From NCBI GenBank assembly GCA_965221135.1, contig CBDCRZ010000100.1, forward strand, positions 868,001-932,000: a stretch of 64,000 bases of DNA, read 5' to 3'. Both the position numbers and the translations under genes were made by a program. Of the stretch, positions 44,543 through 53,678 are shown one piece after another. Each line of letters opens with the position of its first letter. Within the stretch, counting starts at the first letter, position 1. Source of the DNA: Sansalvadorimonas sp965221135. GTDB lineage: Bacteria; Pseudomonadota; Gammaproteobacteria; Pseudomonadales; Endozoicomonadaceae. A model generated the notes under the pieces. That model saw nothing but the letters and a program-made list of their open reading frames with translations. It was not told the DNA's origin and searched no databases.

Positions 44543-46420
44543 TCATTTTTGCCTGACTGCCTTTTTCATATCTTCTGCAAGTAGTCTAAATGGCCTGCCG
44601 CCTGCTCCAGAAACCGCCCTGACTATTGCATCAAATTGGCCCGCTTCACCTTCAACTGTGGATAACAATGTTTGCATGAGCCTGCATGCGTTTCTCTGAG
44701 CTTTTTCATCAGACTTACACAAAGAAGAGTTTTCTTCCTCTGTAAACTGACTATATTCATCTTTTTCTTTTACAATTCCGAGTGTCCACAGTTTTCCACA
44801 CAGCAATGAAAGAGGTTGGGCGCTGGAAAATAGTTTAACAAAGTCACTGTGGTAGTGTAGTAAAACGCCATATTCAGTGGAACTTACTGCAGTACCAGAA
44901 ATCTGAGGCTGTTCTGCTACTTGCACCGACGCGGCGACAGGAGCCTTATCTCTGACAGGCAGATGACTGGCCACTTTTACACCCACGGCCGTACTTTCAG
45001 CGCTGCCACTGAAATCGCCTGGGTGAAAATTCATAGTCTCCAGCGCAGTGTCAATACACTGTTTGCGAATAACGCCTTCACCAAGGTTGTTTAAAAGCGT
45101 TGCGAAAGCCCTTTTGGCCTCTCTTTCCGAGACAACGCCTGCAAAGATTTTTGCCGCTTTCTGAATTTCATCACTGCCATAATCCGTCACGCCCTCAAGC
45201 AGCTTCTCCAGCCCGACAGATTCAGCCGTCACAACCGCCTTAACAAGCTCATACACCAGATGACAGTTTTGCAGCTGCGGAATGTGCTGTTTCATCAAAC
45301 TGAGACCCATCAGCATTACGCCAAAATTTTCACACCGTATCAGTTCATAACTAAACAGTCCTTTGATCTGTTCTTCTGTCTGCTGAGGGTTTACCGTCCT
45401 GGCTGCCACCGCTTTTGCAAACCGGTCTATAGCTTCTTCTACCCTGTCCAGGTACACATTATTAAAAAAGGTCAGGTTCTTCTCAATAGCATCATTCAGC
45501 CACGCTATATCTTTCCCAGTGGCAGGGCTCAGCCTCATTTCCAGTTCGTTAAGGCGCTTAAAAATAATATACTGGGTCTCTGGATTCTGAAGATCCACGC
45601 TAAGCCTTTGGTGCAGAGTATCCTTCAGCGCGCAGGTCAAGGCTGCATTGGGGTTGTACAACTGGCGATCCTCACACGTCAGTTCCTGCCCGAGCAGAGC
45701 CAGCATCACCATCTCTTCCGGGGTTGTCTCTCCTGACCTGATTGAGCTGGCAAAAACATCCCGCAGCTTCGAAACAGATTCAATTCGCTCCAACAGGTGC
45801 TTCGAAGGCCGAAGAGCCAAACGCTGTTCCAGTCTGACATGGCAGTCGCCCTCTTTGGTTTTGAGAATTCCCGACAGGGTACAAAGGTTGGCCGTCAGCA
45901 AGGGGACGAGTGCACTCTGCAGCTCTTTGTTTAACAGCGCATGACCGACTTTGTTCAGCGCGCTGACCACAAGATCTTCTTGTAACCTTTCCTGGAGTAC
46001 CGTCGACACGACCTGGCTGCGCACCTGCCGAAGCTTACAAAGCATTGACCCTGGTACTTGCGCCTGGCCCGGACAGTCACCTCCAGCTACCGCCCCCGGC
46101 ATAATATCAGAAGAATACATGTAAGGCGGATGAGCGGGTACTACGTCAACAGGCGCACCCCAAGACACTGTATGTCCCGCACCATATGCGGCAGGTGCCG
46201 CCAGCCCGCCAGTCTGCATAAAACCTGCCTGAGAGTATACGGGCGACCCCGAGGGCATTGAAACCTGGGGCGAACAGGTCTTCACCTGGCACGAGACGCC
46301 GCAGGAACCCGGCGAGTAAGCTATAGGCGCATCCAAGCTATCTGTTCCATCTGTTCCCTGATCCTCGGCGGAGAGCATCATCGACGCCCGAGGAGGTAAA
46401 GCCATATTCTCTGAATTCAT
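44543..46420 (-). CDS. Unknown protein, paralogue 1 (Pro/Gly-rich head, helical body)
   Basis: The 625-residue protein starts at MNSENMALPP, with AGGGAG 7 bp upstream; the frame is open 38 codons further but without a ribosome site. Residues 1-120 are rich in Pro, Gly, Ser and Cys (SPGSCGVSCQVKTCSP, AHPPYMYSS). The rest is predicted mainly helical. The body is homologous to the next gene: VGHALLNKELQSALVPLL against VGNKLLTFGIREALGPLL, LTFFNNVYLDRVEEAIDRF against MSFFSSVTLENRQEICEKF, and EAKRAFATLLNNLGEGV against EAKRALMRLINEGLNGA. A further C-terminal region of about 150 residues is unique to this copy. I see no signal peptide or known motif. Confidence 0.75.
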   Translation of the reverse strand: MNSENMALPPRASMMLSAEDQGTDGTDSLDAPIAYSPGSCGVSCQVKTCSPQVSMPSGSPVYSQAGFMQTGGLAAPAAYGAGHTVSWGAPVDVVPAHPPYMYSSDIMPGAVAGGDCPGQAQVPGSMLCKLRQVRSQVVSTVLQERLQEDLVVSALNKVGHALLNKELQSALVPLLTANLCTLSGILKTKEGDCHVRLEQRLALRPSKHLLERIESVSKLRDVFASSIRSGETTPEEMVMLALLGQELTCEDRQLYNPNAALTCALKDTLHQRLSVDLQNPETQYIIFKRLNELEMRLSPATGKDIAWLNDAIEKNLTFFNNVYLDRVEEAIDRFAKAVAARTVNPQQTEEQIKGLFSYELIRCENFGVMLMGLSLMKQHIPQLQNCHLVYELVKAVVTAESVGLEKLLEGVTDYGSDEIQKAAKIFAGVVSEREAKRAFATLLNNLGEGVIRKQCIDTALETMNFHPGDFSGSAESTAVGVKVASHLPVRDKAPVAASVQVAEQPQISGTAVSSTEYGVLLHYHSDFVKLFSSAQPLSLLCGKLWTLGIVKEKDEYSQFTEEENSSLCKSDEKAQRNACRLMQTLLSTVEGEAGQFDAIVRAVSGAGGRPFRLLAEDMKKAVRQK

Positions 46421-46784
46421 CTGCAAACTCCCTAACAAAAAAATTACAACCTGCAGATTTAGATTCCGGCCTCCACCCTGAAGTTCACAACAATCCTGAC
46501 AGCCCCACAAACAGCTGGTAAATATTACTGACAAAGCCGTTATCAGGGGGCGTCTTATTCCACCCTGATCGTGTCACAATTCTGGTTACGCACTGGACTA
46601 CGCTTCCGACGTTGCTCCTTAATAAACGAAAAACCACTCTCCAGAACTATTCGAAAACAATACCCTGGTTATTTACCCGATAATAATCTTTAGTTTGACC
46701 AGATTGAACAGCCACGAGCGGAAGAAGCAGATGAGCGAAAGACGTATTGTTCCATCGCATCCGATGATAAAAAAATTGTCACGT
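46421..46784. other. Upstream region of paralogue 1
   Basis: This 364-bp stretch has no convincing gene. It must hold the promoter of the gene starting at 46420, but I cannot point to a clear -35/-10 pair. It ends at the terminator of the neighbouring paralogue. Confidence 0.5.
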
Positions 46785-46813
46785 TAAAAAAATTCCCGGC
46801 CTTGCACCGGGAA
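46785..46813 (-). terminator. Rho-independent terminator of paralogue 2
   Basis: TTCCCGG and CCGGGAA pair across 7 bp and are followed on the minus strand by a run of T's (from the A-run at 46786-46792). It lies about 140 bp beyond the stop at 46950 and separates the two paralogues into different transcripts. Confidence 0.75.
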
Positions 46814-46949
46814 AATTTTTGTGGAGTGGTTATGTCACCTTAAAAATTGCGATAGCAATCCTTAAGGCAACATAGACAGTGAAGTGAATGCCGTGCAGCC
46901 GACCTGCTCAGGTAGATTGCGAACGGCAGAACATTGGTACTGTTTAGCG

Positions 46950-48758
46950 TTAGCATTCGCTGACCTCGTCCGGATTAAAGTTCATTTCTGTCATGACAGT
47001 ATCCAGAAAAGCACTTTGAGATGCTCCATTTAGCCCCTCATTAATCAGCCTCATGAGAGCACGCTTGGCCTCCATTTCAGGAACCGAAGTGCTTGCTAAC
47101 AGATCTCCGGCCTTAGTCAGTTCGTCTGTATTCGTTTCAAAACCCATCATCGATGCCACAGTCATCATTAATGTTTTCATATTAGAGCCTTCGTGCGTTA
47201 TCACGGTTTTCACAAACTCGTAAATAGGCATACGATGAGCCAGTTGTGTCTGCATGTTCATGATAGCCATCATACAACCACCCATGAATTGGCAAGAAGG
47301 AGCACAAAGCGCCTGCCGTAGCGTATTGACCTCAAGGGCTTTCTGTTGCGGGTGTGGAATAGTTGCCGTTACTTTTTCAATGAACTTTTCACAAATCTCC
47401 TGTCGGTTTTCAAGCGTTACAGAGCTAAAGAAGGACATATTACTGGTAAGGATTTGATTCACAAAAGTGACTTGCTGGCCAGCTGAAGTGTCCAGTTTAA
47501 TGCCCAGATTAAGCAAACGCTCGAACACCTGCACCTGAACATCCTCATTCTGAAGGTAAATGCCTTCTTTGAAGAGCTCAGGTATCAGAGCCACCATGAT
47601 CGGATCATTGGGATTCTGATTTTGCTTCAAGACACAATCCAAATGCTGAGCTACCAGCACAAGCATCAGGAGTTCCCCGGCATTCATGTTAGCTTGTGAA
47701 TGGCACTTAGACCGCAGCGTTTCTGCGAAATCCTTTACCCCTTGGATAACCTTTTGGAGATTTTTTTTACGACCTTTTGGCCTGAGCGCCTTCAGCTCAG
47801 TCTCAGCAAGAAATGGTACCCCCTCATTTCTTTGCTTTTTAATGCTATTCGCCAGACCATAAACGTTCATCATCAGAAGAGGCCCCAACGCCTCTCGTAT
47901 CCCGAATGTCAACAATTTGTTTCCTACACGGGTCAACCCTGTTTGGAGTCTTTCCATACCCAGATTATCAGCACTGTCCACAACCACCCTATTAAGCATC
48001 AACTGCAATTTACTGGACGGAACTCGTCCCGCACCCGGCACTTGCTGACCATAAGGCGGATATCCTGCAATCGGCGCGCCATAAGACGCCCCACGATACA
48101 GATAAGCAGGCATGCCCGACTGTAGTGGATACGGCTGTTGTGGATACGGCTGTTGTGGATACGGCTGTTGTGAATACGGCGGTTGTAGATACGGCGGAGG
48201 AGCCATACCCGGCTGTTGTGGATACGGCTGTTGTAGAAACGGCGAAAATTGAGCCATGCCCTGCTGAGGAGCCGTAGCCGGAAGCGGTGGATACGGAGGC
48301 ATCGCCATAGCATGGCTATGCGGCGGCACGAGTGGAGGGTATAAATTCGATTGTTGGGCCTGGTGTTGTTCACGGCAATCAGACAGAGGCGCCGATGGAT
48401 CCTGCGGCGCGGGGCTCCCAGTTACACAAGATGGGACTGGAGAGGGAACAGACAGAGAAGAAGAAGGAGAAGGAGAAGGAGAAGGAGGAGAAGCAGGAGA
48501 AGCAGGAGATAAAACAGGCTGCCCTGACATGTAGTTCGATCCACCCGCGTTCGTGCATGTTGTCCAGTGAACATCTCCCGAACCATTGGAAACTGGAGGA
48601 TGCGGCATATAGGGCTGACAGTTGGCAGAAGTCACAGCCGGGTAAGGGCCACCAGGGGGCGCGAACCCTGTTGAACTGGTCGGCAACTGCCCCGGTTGTT
48701 GATGCGCTGGAGGCCTTAGGGGTCCGCCGCTATAATTAGATATTGGACTATTAAACAT
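46950..48758 (-). CDS. Unknown protein, paralogue 2 (PQQPY-repeat head, helical body)
   Basis: The 602-residue protein starts at MFNSPISNYSG, with AGAGGAAGAG upstream; 15 more codons are open but have no ribosome site. The first 250 residues are rich in Pro, Gln, Tyr and Ser, with a PSPSPS run and tandem PQQPY units. Such heads in eukaryotes bind SH3/WW-type domains or form disordered brushes. The body (about 260-602) is homologous to the neighbouring paralogue and ends in MTEMNFNPDEVSEC. No signal peptide or enzyme motif is visible. Both copies are single genes with their own promoters. The function is unknown; the possible host-directed role is inference. Confidence 0.75.
   Translation of the reverse strand: MFNSPISNYSGGPLRPPAHQQPGQLPTSSTGFAPPGGPYPAVTSANCQPYMPHPPVSNGSGDVHWTTCTNAGGSNYMSGQPVLSPASPASPPSPSPSPSSSLSVPSPVPSCVTGSPAPQDPSAPLSDCREQHQAQQSNLYPPLVPPHSHAMAMPPYPPLPATAPQQGMAQFSPFLQQPYPQQPGMAPPPYLQPPYSQQPYPQQPYPQQPYPLQSGMPAYLYRGASYGAPIAGYPPYGQQVPGAGRVPSSKLQLMLNRVVVDSADNLGMERLQTGLTRVGNKLLTFGIREALGPLLMMNVYGLANSIKKQRNEGVPFLAETELKALRPKGRKKNLQKVIQGVKDFAETLRSKCHSQANMNAGELLMLVLVAQHLDCVLKQNQNPNDPIMVALIPELFKEGIYLQNEDVQVQVFERLLNLGIKLDTSAGQQVTFVNQILTSNMSFFSSVTLENRQEICEKFIEKVTATIPHPQQKALEVNTLRQALCAPSCQFMGGCMMAIMNMQTQLAHRMPIYEFVKTVITHEGSNMKTLMMTVASMMGFETNTDELTKAGDLLASTSVPEMEAKRALMRLINEGLNGASQSAFLDTVMTEMNFNPDEVSEC
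48127..48201. repeat. 15-bp tandem repeat encoding PQQPY
   Basis: About five units of GGATACGGCTGTTGT occur, three of them perfect. They encode tandem QQPYP on the minus strand. A further partial group lies at 48210-48240. Confidence 0.85.
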
Positions 48759-48868
48759 AATATTCTCTTCCTCTTGATTGAATAACAAAACAAATACCGC
48801 CAATCGATATGTGCTGTTAACTTCCAGAATATTGAGAACATACTCACACGAAAAAATTCACAACAAGG

Positions 48869-48931
48869 CTGACAAGTGTTACCACTACTTGCCAGGCTGG
48901 TTAGCTGGCAGGTTGTGGTATCGCTTGTCAG
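48869..48931 (-). terminator. Large hairpin terminator after tyrS
   Basis: Two 27-base arms (48869-48895 and 48905-48931) pair with four mismatches around a 9-base loop, starting with CTGACAAG and ending with CTTGTCAG. On the minus strand TTTTTT follows after about 12 bases. It sits 16 bp after the tyrS stop. Confidence 0.65.
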
Positions 48932-48946
48932 TGTTGTTAGCTGGCC

Positions 48947-50251
48947 TTACATACGCTCAAACAAAAAGTGTTTTTTCTTGCCCATCTTCACCAGATAGAA
49001 ACGACCGTAAAGTGCACGCTCTGAGGTAAAGACACCGGCCAGGTTCATATTATCTTCCATCCCGCAGGCTTCACCGTTAATCAGCAAGCCCTTGCGACCC
49101 AGGGCGTCTTTGATTTGCTTACCCTGGGCAAAATCACTTTCAACCAGAAACTGGTTCAATGACTTTCCTTCCAGATCTGAGTCTGAGAACGATGCAGCAG
49201 GCAAGCCATCCTGACGAATCTGTTCCAGATCCTGCTCACTGAGATCCCCCAGATCACCAGAGAACAGAGCCGCTGTAATACGCATGGCAGAAGCCAGACC
49301 TTCTTCGCCATGAACCAGACGCGTCGCTTCAAGGGCAAGAATGCTCTGGGCTTCAGGACGCCCCTGACGTTCAGCATCCGCCTTTTCAATCAATTTAATG
49401 TCTTCCACAGACAGGAAGGTGAAGAACTTCAGGAAGCTATAAACATCCGCATCAGCGGTGTTCACCCAGAACTGGTAGAAGGCATACTGAGAGGTTTTCT
49501 TTGGATCAAGCCAAACTGCGCCGCCTTCAGTCTTACCGAACTTGGTGCCATCTGCCTTGGTAATAAGAGGGACTGTCAGGCCAAACACCTGCGCCTTGTT
49601 TTCGCGACGGGCCAGATCAATACCACCGACTATATTACCCCACTGATCTGAACCACCAATTTGCAGGGTGCAGTCATGGCGACGGTTCAGCTCAGCGAAG
49701 TCCATACCCTGCAGCAGGGCGTAGGAGAATTCGGTAAAGGAGATACCCTGGTCTTCGCGATTAATACGCTGCTGAACAGACTCTTTCTTAATCATCTGAT
49801 TCACAGAGAAGTGCTTACCGACATCCCGCAGGAAGTCGAGCACGTTCAGATTGCCGGTCCAGTCCAGGTTGTTGCTTACGATGGCAGCGTTATCACCACA
49901 ATCGAAGTCAATGAACTGGCTCACCTGAGCTTTGATCTTATCAACCCAGGTTCCCACAATGTCAGGTGTATTCAGCTGACGCTCTGCCGCTTTAAAGCTG
50001 GGATCACCGATAAGACCAGTAGCACCGCCTACCAGGGCAATAGGAGTATGACCCGCCTGCTGGAAGCGCTTCAGCACCAATAGTGGTACCAAATGGCCGA
50101 GGTGCAGACTGTCTGCTGTGGGGTCAAAGCCACAATAAAGAGTACGAGAGCCTTCGGAAAGATGGGAAATCAGCTCGTCTTCTGCGGTCACCTGATTAAT
50201 CAGACCACGCTGCTGAAGCTCTTCCAGTAAAGGCTTTTGCCCTTCCAACAT
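48947..50251 (-). CDS. tyrS: Tyrosyl-tRNA synthetase
   Basis: This 434-residue class I synthetase charges tRNA-Tyr with tyrosine. The HIGH motif appears as HLGH in LYCGFDPTADSLHLGHLVPL, near residue 50. The tyrosine pocket and the QIGGSDQWGNIVGG block lie near 200, and the KMSKS-equivalent KFGKTEGGAVWLD near 240. A C-terminal S4-like RNA-binding region ends the protein (FAQGKQIKDALGRKGLLINGE). Length and motifs match the proteobacterial TyrS type. The gene is divergent from the M23 peptidase gene, as in Pseudomonas, with 244 bp between them for the two promoters. Confidence 0.97.
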   Translation of the reverse strand: MLEGQKPLLEELQQRGLINQVTAEDELISHLSEGSRTLYCGFDPTADSLHLGHLVPLLVLKRFQQAGHTPIALVGGATGLIGDPSFKAAERQLNTPDIVGTWVDKIKAQVSQFIDFDCGDNAAIVSNNLDWTGNLNVLDFLRDVGKHFSVNQMIKKESVQQRINREDQGISFTEFSYALLQGMDFAELNRRHDCTLQIGGSDQWGNIVGGIDLARRENKAQVFGLTVPLITKADGTKFGKTEGGAVWLDPKKTSQYAFYQFWVNTADADVYSFLKFFTFLSVEDIKLIEKADAERQGRPEAQSILALEATRLVHGEEGLASAMRITAALFSGDLGDLSEQDLEQIRQDGLPAASFSDSDLEGKSLNQFLVESDFAQGKQIKDALGRKGLLINGEACGMEDNMNLAGVFTSERALYGRFYLVKMGKKKHFLFERM

Positions 50252-50495
50252 AACTCAACTACCCATATAGTCCCGCAGGTCGGCATCCTTCCCGGCAGGT
50301 TGTTAATGTATAAAAGAAGCAAACATACCGGATGCTTTAAAAAAGACAAGCGCCTGACAATGCCTATCTCTCCACTATTAACTTCGTATACCCCTCACAA
50401 ACTTCTGGCAATAACGGGTATTTCCGGGATGAAGAAAGACTTATACTGTATCCTTATTTCAAGAGAATCGCTTATATAGCCAAGCTATTTAGAGC

Positions 50496-51971
50496 ATGAA
50501 AATATTCAAGCGCACACTGCACATTGCAGCAACCTCGTTCCCAAGACGCCACGTCATGGCTATTGCTATCACGTCGTCCAGCATCGCCCTCGCTATGGCT
50601 TTTTTCCCTGGTGAGAACGCACAGGCCAACAAGTCAGAAATCCCCCTGACCCTGCAATCTATTGAAACACCTGCACCAAATCTCACTGATTTTGGCTTCA
50701 ACAATAAAGAAGCAGAACCACCTGTACCGGAGCTCAGCCAAAGCACTGAACACGAAGGCATTGAAAACCTGCCGGCTCCCGCAGCCGGGTCCAAACCTCC
50801 TGCCGCCGAAAATCTGGTTCGCACATCAACCCCCAATACTGTGATTGCCTGGCAAAAAGCCGTTGTGCATTCCGGCGATACCTTGTCAGCTCTTTTTTCA
50901 CGCCAGTCTTTAAGTGCAGGTACTCTCCATAGAATTCTCCACACCAGCAAACATGGTAAAGCCCTTGCCGATATTCGCCCCGGGCAAACCATTATGCTGG
51001 GACGTATTAATGGAGAACTCACCGCCCTTAAGTACGTTCGTAACCGCCTCGAAAGCATCGAATACGTGCGTAGCGATAAAGGATTCACATCCCACAAAGT
51101 GGTTCGTGAGCCAGAGATTCGCCACAGCCACGCAGCAGGCACTATTACGAACTCCCTGTTCCTGGCAGCTACCGATGCCGGCCTGACCGACAATATGACT
51201 ATGAAACTGGCCAATATTTTTGGCTGGGATGTCGACTTTGTTCAGGATATTCGTGAAGGGGACAGCTTCGAGCTGATCTACGAAGAAAAATACCTTGATG
51301 GTGACCCTATTGGTTATGGCGACATTCTGGCCGCCACCTTTACCAACCGCGGTAACGCCATAAAAGCGATTTACTACACCGACTCCAGGGGCAAGGGCGA
51401 CTATTACAGTCCAGACGGCAAGAGCATGCGCAAGTCGTTTATCCGTACTCCGGTAGACTTCACCCGTATCAGCTCACGCTACAACCCTAACCGTCTGCAT
51501 CCGGTTTTCAAAACCAAGCGCCCTCACCGCGGCGTGGATTATGCAGCCCCTACAGGAACACCGATCAAGGCTTCCGGTGACGGTGTCATCAAACTCGCTG
51601 GTCGACAGAACGGTTATGGCAAGGTTGTGTACATCCAGCATCCAAATAATATTGTCACTGTCTATGCTCACCAGAACCGCATAGCCCGTGGCATCCGTAA
51701 AGGCGCACGCGTCAAACAGGGACAAACCATTGGTTATGTCGGTATGACTGGCTGGGCGACGGGTCCTCATCTACATTACGAGTTCCGGGTCAACGGTGCA
51801 CACCGCAACCCACTGACCGTAAAGCTGCCTGATGCCAAACCTCTGCCCAAAAATGAAATGGTCAGCTTTAAACAGTTGACCAAGACCATGCTGGCAGAAC
51901 TTAACACGCGTCAGGCAACCCTGCTGGCTTCTGCTGCCAATCCGGATGAAGATGCCCCAACACAACAATAA
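50496..51971 (+). CDS. M23-family murein endopeptidase (MepM-like)
   Basis: The 491-residue protein has one N-terminal membrane or signal segment (VMAIAITSSSIALAMAFF). An OapA/LysM-like region follows near residues 125-185 (VHSGDTLSALFSRQSLSAG, IRPGQTIML), then a linker domain, and an M23 peptidase domain near 345-450. The zinc ligands are visible in HRGVDYAAPTGTPI (H and D) and in HLHYEF. Such enzymes cut peptide cross-links in murein during cell growth. The anmK gene overlaps its end by 26 bp, coupling wall cleavage to recycling of wall sugars. Confidence 0.92.
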   Translation: MKIFKRTLHIAATSFPRRHVMAIAITSSSIALAMAFFPGENAQANKSEIPLTLQSIETPAPNLTDFGFNNKEAEPPVPELSQSTEHEGIENLPAPAAGSKPPAAENLVRTSTPNTVIAWQKAVVHSGDTLSALFSRQSLSAGTLHRILHTSKHGKALADIRPGQTIMLGRINGELTALKYVRNRLESIEYVRSDKGFTSHKVVREPEIRHSHAAGTITNSLFLAATDAGLTDNMTMKLANIFGWDVDFVQDIREGDSFELIYEEKYLDGDPIGYGDILAATFTNRGNAIKAIYYTDSRGKGDYYSPDGKSMRKSFIRTPVDFTRISSRYNPNRLHPVFKTKRPHRGVDYAAPTGTPIKASGDGVIKLAGRQNGYGKVVYIQHPNNIVTVYAHQNRIARGIRKGARVKQGQTIGYVGMTGWATGPHLHYEFRVNGAHRNPLTVKLPDAKPLPKNEMVSFKQLTKTMLAELNTRQATLLASAANPDEDAPTQQ

Positions 51972-53106
51972 TCCTGCCAGCTCCACAAACACCCCAGACC
52001 AGCCCGAGTATTATATCGGGCTGATGTCTGGCACCAGCATGGACGCCATGGATGCCGTGCTGGTTGATTTGGCCCCAGGCTTTCCGGTTCTGCAGGAACA
52101 GGTTTCCATCCCCCTCCCCGCCAGACTGCGCAGCCAGCTGCAAAACCTCTGCCACCCTGGTGACAATGAGATTGAAGCAATGGCACAGGCCGACCTGGCG
52201 GTTGCCATTCTTTCTGCTGAAGCTGTTAATAACCTTTTGCAGGTCGCGAATATCCCCGCTGCCGCCATTCGTGCCATTGGCAGCCACGGGCAAACTATTC
52301 GCCATCTGCCAACCATTGGTAACACTCTGCAGATAGGCAACCCCAGCCTGATTGCTGAGCAAACCGCTATCACTACTGTTGCGGACTTCCGCCGTCGTGA
52401 TATGGCTGCCGGCGGAGAAGGTGCCCCTCTGGTTCCTGCCTTCCATGAAGCTATATTTCGACACCCGAACCGTACGCGAGTGATTGCCAATATCGGCGGT
52501 ATCAGCAACATCACTGTTCTGCCAGCTGCAGCCGACCAGCCAGTGATTGGCTTCGATACCGGCCCCGGCAACACCCTGATGGATGACTGGTGCTATCGCC
52601 ACAGTGGTCGGCGTTACGACAAGAATGGACAGTGGGCAGCCACTGGTACTGTCTCAGAAGAGCTTTTGTCCATTCTACTGGCAGATAACTTCTTCCAGCG
52701 AAAACCTCCCAAGAGCACTGGCAGGGAATACTTTCACCACGCCTGGCTCTGGCACGGACTCTCACACCTTGAAACACCTCCCTGCGGTGAAGATGTGCAA
52801 GCCTCACTGGTTGAACTGACGTCTCGCTCTATGGCAAACGCCATTCAACAACACGCCCCCGACTGCCAGGATGTTTATATCTGCGGTGGCGGCGCTCAGA
52901 ACGCAATCCTTATGCAAAGTCTGAGAGACAACCTTTCAGGCTTTCAAGTCTCGACTACTGAGGAGCTGGGACTGTCCTCTGAATGGGTTGAAGCTGTCGC
53001 CTTTGCCTGGCTGGCCCGACAAACACTGCTGGGACTGCCCGGCAACCTGCCTGCGGTCACCAGCGCTTCCGGGCGACGTATTCTCGGCGGCATTTACCCC
53101 GCGTAA
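51946..53106 (+). CDS. anmK: Anhydro-N-acetylmuramic acid kinase
   Basis: The 386-residue protein has the AnmK ATP-loop signature YIGLMSGTSMDAMDAVLVDL near the start, GSHGQTIRHLP near 110, IANIGGISNITVLP near 180 and FDTGPGNTLMDDW near 205. AnmK hydrates and phosphorylates 1,6-anhydroMurNAc to MurNAc-6-phosphate in murein recycling. The start overlaps the peptidase gene by 26 bp, so translation is probably coupled. The second ATG at 51952 is equally possible. A strong bidirectional terminator follows the stop. Confidence 0.96.
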   Translation: MKMPQHNNNPASSTNTPDQPEYYIGLMSGTSMDAMDAVLVDLAPGFPVLQEQVSIPLPARLRSQLQNLCHPGDNEIEAMAQADLAVAILSAEAVNNLLQVANIPAAAIRAIGSHGQTIRHLPTIGNTLQIGNPSLIAEQTAITTVADFRRRDMAAGGEGAPLVPAFHEAIFRHPNRTRVIANIGGISNITVLPAAADQPVIGFDTGPGNTLMDDWCYRHSGRRYDKNGQWAATGTVSEELLSILLADNFFQRKPPKSTGREYFHHAWLWHGLSHLETPPCGEDVQASLVELTSRSMANAIQQHAPDCQDVYICGGGAQNAILMQSLRDNLSGFQVSTTEELGLSSEWVEAVAFAWLARQTLLGLPGNLPAVTSASGRRILGGIYPA

Positions 53107-53140
53107 CCAAACTCCTCAAGCCCCCTAAACAACGCTCAAA

Positions 53141-53170
53141 AAAATACCCAGCCAAAGCCGGGTATTTTTA
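53141..53170. terminator. Bidirectional terminator between anmK and erpA
   Basis: AAAATACCC and GGGTATTTT pair across 10 bp, with T-runs in both directions. It closes anmK on the plus strand and erpA on the minus strand. Confidence 0.85.
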
Positions 53171-53224
53171 TATTCGGTGGAGCTTTAGATAACTGACACA
53201 ACGACTACAGCAGCCAACTGTTGC

Positions 53225-53578
53225 TTAAACGGTAAAGCTCATACCGCAGCCACAGGTTGTTGCAGCATTCGGGTTGGTCACAGTAAAACGGGAACCTTCC
53301 AGACCGACCACATAGTCAACCGTTGAACCCACCAGATACTGGAAGCTCATGGAGTCTACGACCATACGGACACCCATCTTCTCAACAACCGTATCATCTT
53401 CAGCCAACTCTTCATCGAAAGAAAAGCCATACTGAAACCCGGAGCAGCCCCCACCGGTCACGTACACGCGCAGCATCAGTTTCGTATTGTCTTCTTCCTT
53501 CACCAGAGCTTGCACTTTGGCTACAGCACTTTCGCTAAAAACAATAGGCTCCGGAACAAAAGTTTCGGCGGCAGACAT
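53225..53578 (-). CDS. erpA: Iron-sulfur cluster insertion protein ErpA
   Basis: The 117-residue A-type carrier has the three conserved cysteines: one in VTGGGCSGFQYGFSF and two in the C-terminal TTCGCGMSF. ErpA passes Fe-S clusters to target enzymes such as those of isoprenoid synthesis and respiration. I start at MSAAETF because AGGAGG stands 5 bp upstream; the frame is open 20 codons further without a ribosome site. Pseudomonas has the same anmK-erpA order. Confidence 0.95.
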   Translation of the reverse strand: MSAAETFVPEPIVFSESAVAKVQALVKEEDNTKLMLRVYVTGGGCSGFQYGFSFDEELAEDDTVVEKMGVRMVVDSMSFQYLVGSTVDYVVGLEGSRFTVTNPNAATTCGCGMSFTV

Positions 53579-53678
53579 TAAACCTCCTGACTGACAGCTC
53601 TCATGGACACTCTCAGAATATCCGAGTAATTCTGTCAACTATACAAAATTATGGCCTCAATACTCAACCTGGCTATGG

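Noticed and set aside
50252..50495. Possible tRNA near tyrS
   Set aside because: I looked for a cloverleaf and a T-loop (GTTCAANNC) with acceptor pairing and found none; the region is best read as two divergent promoters.
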